Positions 34,591-44,291 of a stretch of DNA of 64,000 bases are shown here, piece after piece (position 1 is the stretch's first letter; each line of letters opens with the position of its first letter). Under the pieces are notes generated by a model that searched no databases, had not been told where the DNA came from, and saw only the letters and a program-made list of their open reading frames with translations. The translations under genes were made by a program, and so were the position numbers. Origin of the DNA: Bacteroidales bacterium (GTDB lineage: Bacteria > Bacteroidota > Bacteroidia > Bacteroidales > FEN-979); assembly GCA_030681475.1 (NCBI GenBank), contig JAUXWT010000100.1, positions 1-64,000 of the forward strand, written 5' to 3'.

Positions 34591-36528
34591 CTATTTATAA
34601 ACTCTCTGTTTCACCTCAATCTCTTCATACACCAGCGGCTCCTTATGAAGGATAAATTCGCCTTCGCCCTTGTATTCCCAGGCAGCTACATATTTGAAAT
34701 CTTCATCATTTCTCATACATTCACCTTCCTCAGTCTGGTATTCCTCGCGGAAATGACCGCCGCAGCTTTCATTCCGGTTCAGGGCGTCGGAGGCCATCAG
34801 CTCGCTCATTTCCAGGAAGTCGGCAACACGGCTGGCTTTTTCGAGTTCAATGTTCAACTCATTCATCGTTCCCGGAATTTTAACATCCTTCCAAAACTCC
34901 ACCCTCAATTTCCTGATCAGTTCAATTGCCTTTTTCAGCCCGGCCTCGTTTCTGGCCATTCCAACATATTCCCACATGATCTTTCCCAACTCTTTGTGGA
35001 AATGGTCAACCGATTTCGTCCCCTTGACTGCCACAAGTTTTTCAAGGCGTGACTGGACGGCTTTTTCTGCATCGGCGAATTCAGGTTTATCTGTCGACAT
35101 TCGGGCAACACGGATTTCACCGGCAAGATAATTTTGAATGGTGTTTGGCAACACAAAATAACCATCAGCCAATCCCTGCATCAATGCTGATGCTCCCAGG
35201 CGGTTGGCCCCATGGTCGGAAAAGTTGGCTTCACCTGCGGAAAACAAACCGGTGACCGTGGTTTGAAGTTCATAGTCAACCCAGGTGCCCCCCATGGTAT
35301 AATGCACGGCAGGGTAAATCATCATGGGGTTATTATAGGGATTTTCATCCACGATTTTTTCATACATCTGGAAGAGGTTGCCATACCGCTCTTCGATAAC
35401 ATGTTTTCCAAGACGCCCGATCGATTCCTTGAAGTCGAGAAACACAGCAAGACCGGTTTCACCAACGCCAAAGCCGGCATCGCAACGTTCTTTGGCAGCG
35501 CGCGATGCCACATCGCGGGGAACCAGGTTCCCGAATGCAGGGTAACGGCGTTCGAGGAAATAGTCGCGGTTTTCTTCCGCAATATCGTTAGCTTTCAGCT
35601 TTCCATGGCGATGTGCTCCAGCATCTTCCTTATTTTTCGGAACCCAGATCCGGCCGTCGTTACGAAGGCTTTCACTCATCAGCGTAAGTTTCGACTGGTA
35701 ATCACCATGTACCGGGATGCAGGTTGGATGGATCTGTGTAAAACAAGGATTTGCAAACCACGCTCCCTTTTTGAATATCTGCCAAACGGCGCTGCCGTTT
35801 GAGCCCATCGCGTTGGTGGAGAGGTAGAAAACATTCCCGTAGCCACCGGTTGCGATCACCACCGCATGACCGAAATGGCGTTCAAGTTTACCGGTGATCA
35901 GGTCACGCGCAATAATGCCGCGTGCTTTTCCATCCACAATAACCACATCCATCATTTCGTGGCGGTCGTAGAGCTTAACTGTTCCCAGTTTGATCTGGCG
36001 GCTGAGTGCGCTGTAAGAGCCAAGAAGAAGTTGCTGCCCGGTTTGTCCGCGGGCAAAAAAGGTACGTGAAACCTGAGCTCCGCCGAACGAACGGTTTTCA
36101 AGTGATCCACCGTATTCACGGGCAAAGGGCACACCCTGTGCAACACACTGGTCGATGATGGCGTTGCTCACTTCAGCCAGCCGGTAAACATTTGCTTCCC
36201 GCGAGCGGTAATCACCGCCCTTGATGGTGTCGTAAAACAGGCGGTAAATGCTGTCGCCGTCATTCGGATAGTTCTTTGCAGCGTTGATCCCGCCCTGGGC
36301 CGCGATGCTGTGTGCGCGGCGCGGTGAATCCTGGTAACAGAATATCTTCACATTAAAGCCCATCTCTCCCAGCGATGCGGCAGCGGCGGAACCAGCCAGC
36401 CCGGTACCCACGATGATGATGTCGAGTTTGCGTTTGTTGCTGGGATTAACAAGGTTCTGATGGTCTTTATAAAGGGTCCATTTTGAGTTCAGCGGTCCTT
36501 TGGGAGTCTTTGAATTTAATTCAGCCAT
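34591..36528 (-). CDS. sdhA: Succinate dehydrogenase/fumarate reductase flavoprotein subunit
   Basis: A 645-residue catalytic subunit interconverting succinate and fumarate. Visible are FAD-binding [20 protein letters not shown], the flavin-linking region [18 protein letters not shown], active-site [10 protein letters not shown] and the C-terminal [22 protein letters not shown] chose ATG 36528 ([11 protein letters not shown]); the upstream open frame overlaps sdhC and lacks resemblance. It starts 5 bases after sdhC. Confidence 0.96.
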   Translation of the reverse strand: MAELNSKTPKGPLNSKWTLYKDHQNLVNPSNKRKLDIIIVGTGLAGSAAAASLGEMGFNVKIFCYQDSPRRAHSIAAQGGINAAKNYPNDGDSIYRLFYDTIKGGDYRSREANVYRLAEVSNAIIDQCVAQGVPFAREYGGSLENRSFGGAQVSRTFFARGQTGQQLLLGSYSALSRQIKLGTVKLYDRHEMMDVVIVDGKARGIIARDLITGKLERHFGHAVVIATGGYGNVFYLSTNAMGSNGSAVWQIFKKGAWFANPCFTQIHPTCIPVHGDYQSKLTLMSESLRNDGRIWVPKNKEDAGAHRHGKLKANDIAEENRDYFLERRYPAFGNLVPRDVASRAAKERCDAGFGVGETGLAVFLDFKESIGRLGKHVIEERYGNLFQMYEKIVDENPYNNPMMIYPAVHYTMGGTWVDYELQTTVTGLFSAGEANFSDHGANRLGASALMQGLADGYFVLPNTIQNYLAGEIRVARMSTDKPEFADAEKAVQSRLEKLVAVKGTKSVDHFHKELGKIMWEYVGMARNEAGLKKAIELIRKLRVEFWKDVKIPGTMNELNIELEKASRVADFLEMSELMASDALNRNESCGGHFREEYQTEEGECMRNDEDFKYVAAWEYKGEGEFILHKEPLVYEEIEVKQRVYK

Positions 36529-36533
36529 GATGA

Positions 36534-37205
36534 CTAACGGATAAGTAAAAAATATACGGGAATGATGATAAAGCCTAATGGAACTACGATGGCATAAAAA
36601 GTTCCGAACCATTGAATACAACTGTTGTATTTCGGATGGTTAACCCCAAGCGTTTGCCATGCAGCCTGGAAAGCCTGGTTCAGGTGAAAACCAAGGGCGA
36701 TGAACAGGACGATGTACAGAATTGAATACATCGGTATTGCAAACAACTGCTGTGCGATAATATAAAAGTCCGGTTCTCCATCGGGAGTCATATTTGGGTT
36801 TGATGCCCACCCCAGCTTAATGAAATAAAAATTCACCATATGCACCACCAGAAAGAACAACACGATGCCTCCGGTATAGATCATGTATTTCGACAGAAAG
36901 GGCGTTTCAGTCTTATTTGTTACCATGTACCTCACCGGCCGGGCAATCCAGTTTTGTATCTGCAGGACGATCCCGATCAGGATGTGAAGGATGAACCCTG
37001 CAAACAGTCCAACTTCAAATACCTTTATAATGTAGTTCGTTCCCATGAAATGGGCTGCCGCTCTAAACCATGCGCCCCCGTCATCACGCAACAAACATAG
37101 GTTGATACCCAGATGTACCACCAGGAAGATCATCAGGAACAGACCCAGAAATGCCATCCAGATCTTTTTTGTGATCGAAGAAAATCGTAAAAAAGAGAAA
37201 TTCAT
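36534..37205 (-). CDS. sdhC: Succinate dehydrogenase cytochrome b558-type membrane subunit
   Basis: A 223-residue membrane anchor with five predicted helices and conserved His residues within them ([44 protein letters not shown]). This is the single-anchor di-heme b558 type of Bacteroidetes and epsilonproteobacteria, normally using menaquinone. First gene of sdhCAB. Confidence 0.93.
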   Translation of the reverse strand: MNFSFLRFSSITKKIWMAFLGLFLMIFLVVHLGINLCLLRDDGGAWFRAAAHFMGTNYIIKVFEVGLFAGFILHILIGIVLQIQNWIARPVRYMVTNKTETPFLSKYMIYTGGIVLFFLVVHMVNFYFIKLGWASNPNMTPDGEPDFYIIAQQLFAIPMYSILYIVLFIALGFHLNQAFQAAWQTLGVNHPKYNSCIQWFGTFYAIVVPLGFIIIPVYFLLIR

Positions 37206-37236
37206 AACAAGCTTTTAATATATTTGTTCGTTGTTT

Positions 37237-37244
37237 CAAAATTA
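37237..37244 (-). promoter_or_regulatory. -7 box for sdhCAB
   Basis: Minus-strand TAATTTTG, 32 bases before the sdhC start. No clear -33 TTG is visible. Confidence 0.45.
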
Positions 37245-37309
37245 GAACGATTTTTTAATAAAAATATAAATTCATCTGAAAATTTCACAATTCAAAACCA
37301 GTCTAAATT

Positions 37310-38695
37310 ATGTTTCAATCAACCGTTTACAGCGCTCGTCGGAAAAGACTCCGCGATGAACTTTCTTCCGGACTTATTTTATTTTTAGGCAATCAGGAAG
37401 TTCCCTTTAACTATCCGGCAAATACCTATTCATTCAGACAGGACAGTAATTTCTCCTATTTTTTCGGACTTGAACATCCCGATCTGGCAGGGATCATTGA
37501 CCTTGATGAGGGTACTGATAGCATATTCGGAAATGATGTGGATATTGATGACATCATCTGGATGGGTGTCCAGCCTACGATTAAGGATCAGGCCGCGAAG
37601 GCCGGCGTGGAGTATGCGGCGCCCCTGGCCAGCCTCAATGAAGTGATTAAACAAGCACTTGCAACAGGTCGTAAGATACATTTTGTTCCGCCTTACCGCG
37701 GTGAGACGATTTTATGGCTTTCGGATTTGTTGGATATTCCTCACCTGGAATTAAAAGCAAACACATCAGAACCTTTGATCAGGGCCATCATCAAACTCCG
37801 GATGAAAAAAGACGGCATGGAAGTGGCTGAAATTGAAAAGATGGTGGATGTTGCCTGGAAAATGCACACCACCGGCATGAAGATGGCCAGGCCAGGCGTA
37901 GTTGAACGGGAAATTGCCGGAACAATTGAAGGGATCGCGCTGTCACAGTGCGGACCTGTTTCTTTCCCGGTAATCCTCTCCATCAATGGCCAGACACTTC
38001 ACAACCATTATCACGGCAATACACTTGTGGAGGGGAGGATGCTGGTGATCGACGCCGGTTGCGAGAATGACCTTCATTATTCCAGCGACATCACGCGCAC
38101 CGTACCGGTTGGAGGTAAATTCAATGCCCGTCAGAAGGGAATTTACGAAGTGGTGCTGAACGCGAACCTCGCTGCCATCGAAGCTGTGAAACCCGGGGTC
38201 CCGTTCAAGGAAATTCATATGCTGGCAGCCACAGAGATTGCAAAGGGATTGACCAGCCTGGGGATTATGAAGGGCGATCCGGTCGAAGCTGCGCTGAAAG
38301 GCGCACATACCCTTTTCTTTCCTCATGGATTGGGCCATCCGCTGGGAATGGATGTGCATGACCTCGAAGGTCTTGGAGAGAATCTAATCGGCTATGATGA
38401 GGAAGTTCAGCGAAGCAAGGAGTTTGGTCTCGCCTTTTTACGTTTTGGCCGTAAACTGCAGGAAGGATTCGTGATGACCATCGAACCCGGCATCTATTTT
38501 ATCCCCGAATTAATCGACATCTGGAGAACGGAAGGTAAACTGGCAGATTTCATCAATTATGATGTTGTGGAAACTTATAAGGATTTCGGCGGCATCCGTA
38601 TTGAAGATGACATCCTGGTCACCGCCGATGGTTATCGTGTTCTTGGCAAGCCGATTCCCAAGACCGTGGCAGAGATTGAAGAGTTGATGAAATAA
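37310..38695 (+). CDS. pepP: Xaa-Pro aminopeptidase (M24B)
   Basis: A 461-residue metallopeptidase that removes N-terminal residues preceding proline. It has an N-terminal AMP_N domain (YSARRKRLRDEL, SNFSYFFGLEHPDLAG) and a pita-bread catalytic domain with the metal ligands in IDAGCEND, SSDITRT, FFPHGLGHPLG, TIEPGIYF and GIRIEDD. All five ligands are in place. It is divergent from sdhC across a 104-base spacer. Confidence 0.93.
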   Translation: MFQSTVYSARRKRLRDELSSGLILFLGNQEVPFNYPANTYSFRQDSNFSYFFGLEHPDLAGIIDLDEGTDSIFGNDVDIDDIIWMGVQPTIKDQAAKAGVEYAAPLASLNEVIKQALATGRKIHFVPPYRGETILWLSDLLDIPHLELKANTSEPLIRAIIKLRMKKDGMEVAEIEKMVDVAWKMHTTGMKMARPGVVEREIAGTIEGIALSQCGPVSFPVILSINGQTLHNHYHGNTLVEGRMLVIDAGCENDLHYSSDITRTVPVGGKFNARQKGIYEVVLNANLAAIEAVKPGVPFKEIHMLAATEIAKGLTSLGIMKGDPVEAALKGAHTLFFPHGLGHPLGMDVHDLEGLGENLIGYDEEVQRSKEFGLAFLRFGRKLQEGFVMTIEPGIYFIPELIDIWRTEGKLADFINYDVVETYKDFGGIRIEDDILVTADGYRVLGKPIPKTVAEIEELMK

Positions 38696-38830
38696 AGTGG
38701 CTAAAGCCAACTGCAATAAATGAAGGATTGATCATTGATCTGAAAGAAGGAGATTTATTGCAGTCAGCTTTAGCTGACTGTTAGTGGGATAATTGATAAA
38801 TCAGGGGCTTCAGCCCCATTGGTAAATAAT
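38694..38830. repeat. Inverted-repeat spacer element ('aaagccaactgcaat')
   Basis: The word GTGGCTAAAGCCAACTGCAA at the left is answered by TTGCAGTCAGCTTTAGC further right (38758-38774), and GGGGCTTCAGCCCC (38804-38817) is a perfect 14-base palindrome. The element fills the spacer between pepP and the hydrolase. Similar elements are familiar from Bacteroidetes spacers. Confidence 0.65.
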
Positions 38831-38836
38831 AATAAA

Positions 38837-39628
38837 ATGCAAGCAATTAAATATAAAAAAAAGAACATCTTCTATACCGACAAAGGCAAAGGGAAAACCA
38901 TTGTTCTGATCCATGGGTTTACTGAAACATTGGAAATCTGGAACAGATTTACCAAAAAGTTGTCAAAAAAGTACCGGGTGATCGCCATTGATCTGCCCGG
39001 TCATGGTAACAGTGAATGCCTCGAAAACGTTCACACCATGGACCTTATGACCGATATGATCTTTGGTGTACTGAAAAAGCTGAAGGTCATGAAATGCCTG
39101 ATGGTCGGCCATTCGATGGGAGGGTACGTAACGCTTTCATTCGCAGCGAAATATCCTGAAAAGCTCAAAGGTTTCAGCCTTTTCCATTCACATTGTTTTG
39201 CGGATTCGCCTGCCGAGCAGGAGAACAGGAACCGTACGATCGCTGTTGTCAATCAGGATAAATTCACCTATCTGGCCCAATTTATCCCAAGTCTGTTCCC
39301 GGTTGATGTGCATAAGAAGTTTTCAAAAGATATTGAGTTGCTGATCCGGCGTGCTTCAAAAATGGAAAAGAAGGGTGTTGTGGCTGCCCTCGAAGGGATG
39401 AAGATACGAAAAGACCAATCAGAGGTGCTTTCAAAGACCAAACTACCTGTACTGTTTATCCTTGGACAAAAGGATTCAAAAGCGCCAATGGCCCGGCTTT
39501 GGGAAATGATAGCGTTACCTGCCTTGAGCGAAACACTTCTTTTGCGCGAATGTGGTCACATGGGATATATTGAATATCCGGAAGAAACCTGTGAGGCGAT
39601 TGCCACATTCGCTAAAAGGATCCTGTAA
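38837..39628 (+). CDS. Alpha/beta hydrolase
   Basis: A 263-residue serine hydrolase. It has an oxyanion HGFTET, the nucleophile in GHSMGG, an acid in ILGQKDSKAP and the catalytic His in RECGHMGYIEYPEE. This is the canonical fold-2 esterase/peroxidase group; substrate unknown. I chose ATG 38837 (MQAIKYKKKN); a TTG six codons earlier overlaps the palindromic element. Confidence 0.88.
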   Translation: MQAIKYKKKNIFYTDKGKGKTIVLIHGFTETLEIWNRFTKKLSKKYRVIAIDLPGHGNSECLENVHTMDLMTDMIFGVLKKLKVMKCLMVGHSMGGYVTLSFAAKYPEKLKGFSLFHSHCFADSPAEQENRNRTIAVVNQDKFTYLAQFIPSLFPVDVHKKFSKDIELLIRRASKMEKKGVVAALEGMKIRKDQSEVLSKTKLPVLFILGQKDSKAPMARLWEMIALPALSETLLLRECGHMGYIEYPEETCEAIATFAKRIL

Positions 39629-39641
39629 ATCATTCGTAACA

Positions 39642-39662
39642 AATGACAAGTAATCTGTCATT
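39642..39662. repeat. Small hairpin between convergent genes
   Basis: AATGACA (39642-39648) pairs with TGTCATT (39656-39662) around a 7-base loop. The surrounding ATTCGT/TTCGTTCG words resemble the TACGAAT repeat family. It may be a weak bidirectional terminator. Confidence 0.4.
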
Positions 39663-39685
39663 CTTCGTTCGTTACTCTTAATTCG

Positions 39686-40267
39686 TCATTTATAAAAGTG
39701 CATCTCGGCGATGTATTTCCAAACTTTGTCGGGCAGGAAATAGATCATATCCTTGCCATCTTTGATCCCGTTGCGGATAAAGGACGAAGAAATGGTAATC
39801 ATTGGCGCATCAACACCGGTGAAGGCCGGGTGCCCGTCAAATTTGCTTTTCCCGGTTCCGGGCCGTGGGTAGATATAGAAATGATACTGTTTTAGCAGCT
39901 CTTCGTAATTTTTCCATTTGTGAAATGTAGGGAATATGTCGGAGCCGGCAATCAGGGCAAACTTCTTAAGGGGGTACTTTTCCGACAGATAGGTCATCGT
40001 ATCAATGGTATAGGATGGCTGAGGAAGTTTGAACTCGATATTGGAAACCTTGAACCGCTGATCCTCTTCAATGGCCAGGTTCACCATGGCAAGCCGGTGA
40101 TGATCAGCCAGCAGCGTTGATTTCTCCTTCAAAGGGTTGTGAGGGGAAACAACGAACCAGACCTGTTTCAGGTCGGTAAATTCCGCCATATAGGAAGCGA
40201 TCATCAGGTGACCGGAATGGATCGGGTTGAAGGAACCGAAGAAGAGGCCGGTTTTGGATGAAGACAT
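39686..40267 (-). CDS. nadD: Nicotinate-nucleotide adenylyltransferase
   Basis: A 193-residue NAD-synthesis enzyme joining NaMN and ATP to NaAD. Signatures are GLFFGSFNPIHSGHLMIA at the N-terminus (nucleotidyl transferase GxFxPxHxGH) and ISSSFIRNGIKDG near the C-terminus (ISSTxIR variant). Last gene of the yicC-gmk-nadD set. Confidence 0.94.
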   Translation of the reverse strand: MSSSKTGLFFGSFNPIHSGHLMIASYMAEFTDLKQVWFVVSPHNPLKEKSTLLADHHRLAMVNLAIEEDQRFKVSNIEFKLPQPSYTIDTMTYLSEKYPLKKFALIAGSDIFPTFHKWKNYEELLKQYHFYIYPRPGTGKSKFDGHPAFTGVDAPMITISSSFIRNGIKDGKDMIYFLPDKVWKYIAEMHFYK

Positions 40268-40272
40268 TTGGG

Positions 40273-40300
40273 GTTACGAATTACGAATGATGATTAAGAA
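40273..40300. repeat. TACGAAT-family short repeat
   Basis: TTACGAATTACGAATGATGATTAAGAAT lies between nadD and gmk. The same words recur at 58477-58500 and inside gldA at 62945-62963. Confidence 0.75.
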
Positions 40301-40305
40301 TGTGA

Positions 40306-40872
40306 TCAGATACAGATAAAGTCATTTACCATGTCGACTATTTCTTTGCATTTGACTTCGAGGTTGTCATTAATGACTATTTTATCGAAGTGTTCTGCAT
40401 AGGTGAGTTCAAAGGCTGCTTTGTCAACCCGTTTACGCAAATTCTCCGCTGATTCCGTGCCTCGCTTCTTTAAGCGGTGTTCAAGCTCTTCAATAGAGGG
40501 TGGGTGAATAAAGATGCCCAGCCCTTTTTCGCCGAAATATTTTTTCAAATTGACAGCGCCCACCACATCAACATCAAAAATGGGTGTTTTATCCAGCAAC
40601 CAGATCCTGTCCATTTCCGATTTCAAGGTTCCATAGTAACTTCCGGGATAAACCTCCTGCCATTCCACGAATTCATCACGGGCGATTTTCTCCCTGAAAT
40701 CATCAGCAGATATGAAATAGTAGTCTTTTCCGTTCTTTTCCTCTTCACGATTCGACCGGCTGCAGGCGGAAATAGAAAACTCAAGCTGAGGAATGGCCGT
40801 CAGCAGATGTTTCACGATGGTCGTCTTCCCAGCCCCCGACGGCGCTGAAACTATGATCGCCTTCCCAGACAT
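40306..40872 (-). CDS. gmk: Guanylate kinase
   Basis: A 188-residue GMP kinase. It has a P-loop SAPSGAGKTTIV, GMP-binding SACSRSNREEEKNGKDYYFIS and FDVDVVGAVNLKKYF. Normal length. It sits between yicC and nadD on the same strand with repeat arrays on both sides. Confidence 0.95.
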   Translation of the reverse strand: MSGKAIIVSAPSGAGKTTIVKHLLTAIPQLEFSISACSRSNREEEKNGKDYYFISADDFREKIARDEFVEWQEVYPGSYYGTLKSEMDRIWLLDKTPIFDVDVVGAVNLKKYFGEKGLGIFIHPPSIEELEHRLKKRGTESAENLRKRVDKAAFELTYAEHFDKIVINDNLEVKCKEIVDMVNDFICI

Positions 40873-40882
40873 AGTCTTTAAA

Positions 40883-40936
40883 TTATTTCGTTATTTCGCC
40901 ATTTCGCCATTTCGCCATTTCGCCATTTCGCTATTT
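40883..40936. repeat. ATTTCGCC/ATTTCGCT 8-nt array
   Basis: About six tandem units in the yicC-gmk spacer, starting about ten bases before the gmk start and ending at the yicC stop. The unit reads ATTTCGCC on the plus strand although the genes are on the minus strand. Confidence 0.92.
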
Positions 40937-41819
40937 AAAGTATGTTTCCCAGTTGTTCCTTGATCTTCTCCAATTCATCTTTCATCTGCACAACGATCCT
41001 CTGAATCTCCGCATCACTTGCTTTGGAGCCAATAGTGTTTATTTCCCTGCCCATTTCCTGGGTGACGAAGCCAAGTTTTTTACCCTGGGAAACCGGCTCC
41101 TGCAACGTTTCCAGGAAATATTGGCAGTGTTTCTGCAACCGCACCTTTTCCTCTGTAATGTCCAGTTTTTCAAAGTAATAGATCAGTTCCTGTTCAAAAC
41201 GGTTCTGATCGGGGGCTGAACCGGTAAAATCACCTGAATATTTTGAAAAATCCCGTTGCAACCGCTCGCGAAGATCGTTGATTCGATTCTTCTCATATGG
41301 TTCGATCTCAGCAAGAAGTTGAAGGATTTCATGTACGCGGTTCATCATATCATTTTCCAGCGCCTTACCTTCGTTGATCCGGAACTTGTCTGTCTGGTTT
41401 ATAGATTCATCAATGGCTGCGGTGATGGAAGCCCAATCGTGGTCACTCATCTCATCGCGGCTGGTCTGCATTACATCAGGCATTTTGAGTATCAGGGAAA
41501 GGATGTCTGCCGGACTTCCTGCATCAAGTTCATGAGCAAGACCTTTTAACTCCTCATGGTATTTTCTTGCCAGCGGATGGTTTATAGAGTAACTCAGCAT
41601 CTCGCCGGTAACTTCGGTAACAATCGTAAAATCGATCTTTCCCCGCTCAAATCGTTGGGTGAGCATACCTCTCACTTCCCACTCCTTTTCACGGAAATAG
41701 CCTGGTATCTTCAGATTAAGATCAAGTTGCTTGCTGTTAAGTGTCTTGATTTCGATGGTGAGTTTTCGACCGGGGATATCGAGGACAGCTTTTCCGTAGC
41801 CGGTCATGGATTTGATCAT
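40935..41819 (-). CDS. yicC: YicC family endoribonuclease
   Basis: A 294-residue protein with the family start MIKSMTGYGKA, ERGKIDFTI, and the C-terminal DUF1732 part (GKKLGFVTQEMGREINTIGSKA). YicC proteins are RNases that act on small RNAs or mRNA stress transcripts. The yicC-gmk pairing is widely conserved. Confidence 0.93.
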   Translation of the reverse strand: MIKSMTGYGKAVLDIPGRKLTIEIKTLNSKQLDLNLKIPGYFREKEWEVRGMLTQRFERGKIDFTIVTEVTGEMLSYSINHPLARKYHEELKGLAHELDAGSPADILSLILKMPDVMQTSRDEMSDHDWASITAAIDESINQTDKFRINEGKALENDMMNRVHEILQLLAEIEPYEKNRINDLRERLQRDFSKYSGDFTGSAPDQNRFEQELIYYFEKLDITEEKVRLQKHCQYFLETLQEPVSQGKKLGFVTQEMGREINTIGSKASDAEIQRIVVQMKDELEKIKEQLGNIL

Positions 41820-41835
41820 GTTGTTCTATTTTTAG

Positions 41836-41864
41836 CAAACTTACACAAATTTTATCCATTTCAA
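41836..41864 (-). promoter_or_regulatory. Promoter of yicC-gmk-nadD
   Basis: On the minus strand TTG (41864-41862), 18 bases, then TAAGTTTG (41843-41836), 17 bases before the yicC start. Confidence 0.55.
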
Positions 41865-41897
41865 CGATACCGGCTGTGTTGTATTGATCCTTTTCGT

Positions 41898-41905
41898 TAA
41901 TTTTG
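41898..41905 (+). promoter_or_regulatory. -7 box for the phospholipase-D-type gene
   Basis: TAATTTTG, with a possible TTG 16 bases upstream. It lies 21 bases before ATG 41926 and supports that start over the TTG at 41884. Confidence 0.5.
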
Positions 41906-41925
41906 AACAGAAATCTTGTTACGGC

Positions 41926-42990
41926 ATGAAGTACAGGGTCATTGACGATACCTTGCAATTATACAACCTGATGCTCAATGATATTGCGCATGCGAAGGAA
42001 TTTGTATTTCTCGAAACCTACAAATTCGCCAACGACCACATGGGGGTTAGATTTCGTGACGCACTCACAAAAAAAACAAGGGAAGGGGTAAAAGTTAAAA
42101 TCCTGATCGATTCATGGGGCAGGGGGCCGGTTTCGGAAACGTTTTTCACGGAGCTTATCCGCATGGGGGGCGAGGTGAAATTTTTCGAAAAGATCAAGAT
42201 CAACAATGATATCTTTACCCGCGGACACAGGCGCGATCACAGGAAAATCATGGTTATTGATGATATGATCAGTTATATCGGGTCTGCCAACATCACAGGT
42301 TATAACCTTAACTGGCGTGAACTTTGCCTGCGCATGGAGGGCGAGATTGCAGTTTCTTTCAAAAAAGTTTTCCTCGAGAATTTTAATGCCTTCAATCTGT
42401 TCATCATTACAAACAAGGTAACATATACGCGGAAGATCAGGTTTGGTGATTTTGAAATCATCCGCGATGTTCCTTCCCTTCAGTTTCAGCGACTCAGAAA
42501 GCGTTATACCCAACTTATCAGGCAGGCTGTACATTCGGTGGTTATCGAAACCCCCTATTTCCTTCCGGGGTTTTTGCTTCGTAAAGCCATGATGGATGCC
42601 AGCAAGCGCGGAGTGGTCGTGGAGGTCATCATGCCAAAACACTCAGATGTACGCATGGTCGATATCCTCAGAAATAAATACCTGGGCTTGCTTTACAATG
42701 CCGGCATTAAGCTGATGTTCTATCAGTCTCATAACCTGCACGCGAAGCTCCTGGTTATTGATCATGAGATATTCTCGATCTCAAGCGCCAATTTTGATTT
42801 TCGTAGTTTCAGGTATCAATATGAAATCGCTCTTATTGGATCGGAACCGGAAATTCTAAGTCAATTGCGAGAACATATTGCCGAAACCATCAGGAATTCG
42901 CAGGAAATGGATTACCTGGGGTGGAAGCGACGGCCACTCATCGAAAAGATTTTCGAATGGATTTTATTGCCTTTCCGGCACTTTTTCTGA
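41926..42990 (+). CDS. Cardiolipin synthase-like phospholipase D family protein
   Basis: A 354-residue protein with two HKD motifs: HRRDHRKIMVIDD with IGSANI at about 106-127 and NLHAKLLVIDHEIFSISSANFD at about 274-295. Both active-site halves are intact. It lacks the N-terminal membrane helices of ClsA, resembling ClsB. It likely condenses phosphatidylglycerol or related lipids to cardiolipin, although related enzymes are phosphodiesterases. The last 27 bases overlap the end of the convergent DMT pseudogene. Confidence 0.88.
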   Translation: MKYRVIDDTLQLYNLMLNDIAHAKEFVFLETYKFANDHMGVRFRDALTKKTREGVKVKILIDSWGRGPVSETFFTELIRMGGEVKFFEKIKINNDIFTRGHRRDHRKIMVIDDMISYIGSANITGYNLNWRELCLRMEGEIAVSFKKVFLENFNAFNLFIITNKVTYTRKIRFGDFEIIRDVPSLQFQRLRKRYTQLIRQAVHSVVIETPYFLPGFLLRKAMMDASKRGVVVEVIMPKHSDVRMVDILRNKYLGLLYNAGIKLMFYQSHNLHAKLLVIDHEIFSISSANFDFRSFRYQYEIALIGSEPEILSQLREHIAETIRNSQEMDYLGWKRRPLIEKIFEWILLPFRHFF

Positions 42991-43690
42991 TATGTGTTCC
43001 AGCTTATTTGACCGGTTAACCACATAGACTCCGGAAAAGATCAGCAGGGCTGCAATGACCTTCGGAACCGTAATGTTGTCCTGCCCGATGGATACCGACA
43101 TTACGGCTGCAACAAATGGCTGAAGGTAGTTGTAATAAAATTGTTGTCGTATGATATTTCCCGATCAGTGGTTTGATCAAAACAAGATACATGGCGTAAA
43201 ATAGAATGTTCAGAAAAACCAGCAGGTTTCCCAGCGTATGACTGCCGTCGAAATGAACAGATCGCCCGTAAAGGATAAGGATCAACGCACCGGAAGCGCC
43301 AAGGGCAATACCCCCTGATTTCAGCCAGGTAAATTTTTCCCTGATGACGATGCTGGCCAAAACGATGACCATGATCGGATTCAGGATATGGATCAGTGAT
43401 GCCTCAACAGGGTTGGTAAGGTTCAAGCCTTCATAAAACAACGCCTGGTTCAAAGCAAAACCGGTCAATCCGCACAGTGCCAGTTTCAGCAGATCTTTTC
43501 TTGCAACTTTTTCCCGGATAAAGAATCGTGTAAACCCCCAGAAGATCACCATGCCCCCAAGTAATCTCATAAATATTAGTTGTTTAGGCGTAAAATCGTC
43601 TGGCATCAAACTCTTTGCGATCGAATAATGCATGCCAAAGATCAGCGTGGTGGCAATTAAGGCAAGGTGTGCCCTGGGGGTGTTTTTCAT
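42964..43690 (-). pseudogene. DMT/EamA family exporter, internal deletion with frameshift
   Basis: The first 178 codons encode an intact EamA half: MKNTPRAHLALIATTLIFGMHY..., LALCGLTGFALNQALFYEGL, and helices up to KPLIGKYHTTT. There the frame changes near 43135-43155. In another frame the sequence continues as FYYNYLQPFVAAVMSVSIG and IAALLIFSGVYVVNRSNK to a stop at 42964, which is the last helix pair of the second EamA repeat. About 60-70 residues between are missing. The intact frame itself would end in an unrelated tail. The start overlaps the hsp20 stop. Confidence 0.82.
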
Positions 43691-44115
43691 CAGGTGATTG
43701 GGATCTCCTTTTTGGTCTCAACCTTTGCCTCGTCCTTCTTTGGGAGCGCGATCTTCAATATCCCGTTTTCATAGTCAGCCCGGATATTATCAAGATCGAT
43801 GGTTTTGGGCAAGGTGAATGACCTGCTGAATGAGCCGTAATAAAACTCTTTTCTTGAGTAATTCTTTCCATCTTCACGCTTTTGGTCGTCAACTTCTGCT
43901 GAGATGGTCAGAATGTTGTTCTCAAGGTTGATCTTAAAATCATCCTTGACCATTCCCGGAGCCGCGATTTCAAGGTGGAACGAATCGTTGTTTTCAATGA
44001 TGTTGGCAGCAGGATCGCTGAAACGCTTGCCGAAAAAATCGCCAAGGTCATTGTCAAAGATGTTGCTTACCATATCCGATAAGGGATTTCTGGGTTGCCA
44101 TTTAATAAGTGTCAT
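43690..44115 (-). CDS. Hsp20/alpha-crystallin small heat shock protein
   Basis: A 141-residue holdase chaperone. The alpha-crystallin domain covers about residues 35-135 (FHLEIAAPGMVKDDFKINLENNILTISAE ... SFTLPKTIDLDNIRADYENGILKIALPKK) and is followed by the short IPIT tail carrying the I-x-I-like oligomerisation motif. It has an unusually strong Shine-Dalgarno for this phylum. The DMT pseudogene follows with a TGATG stop-start overlap. Confidence 0.94.
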   Translation of the reverse strand: MTLIKWQPRNPLSDMVSNIFDNDLGDFFGKRFSDPAANIIENNDSFHLEIAAPGMVKDDFKINLENNILTISAEVDDQKREDGKNYSRKEFYYGSFSRSFTLPKTIDLDNIRADYENGILKIALPKKDEAKVETKKEIPIT

Positions 44116-44120
44116 GGTTT

Positions 44121-44126
44121 ACCTCC
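44121..44126 (-). promoter_or_regulatory. Strong Shine-Dalgarno of hsp20
   Basis: Minus-strand AAAGGAGGTAAACC immediately before ATG 44115. A near-perfect anti-SD match with a 5-base spacer is rare among the genes in this window. Confidence 0.7.
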
Positions 44127-44257
44127 TTTTTTTTAATTGGATTTGTGTTTCTTTCCCTGAAAAAGTCAAACAACGTACCAGTGAAAAAATTTAAAAACAA
44201 ACAAGACAAAACGGCATTTTATTCGATGTTTTTTGCGTCAAAATGACAGTAAAATAT

Positions 44258-44281
44258 CTCGTTATAAAGATTAATAACGAG
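44258..44281 (-). terminator. Hairpin downstream of plsC
   Basis: CTCGTTAT (44258-44265) pairs perfectly with ATAACGAG (44274-44281) around an 8-base loop, 10 bases past the plsC stop. On the minus strand it is followed by ATATTTTACT, a weak U-rich tract. Confidence 0.5.
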
Positions 44282-44291
44282 GGAAAGCCCG

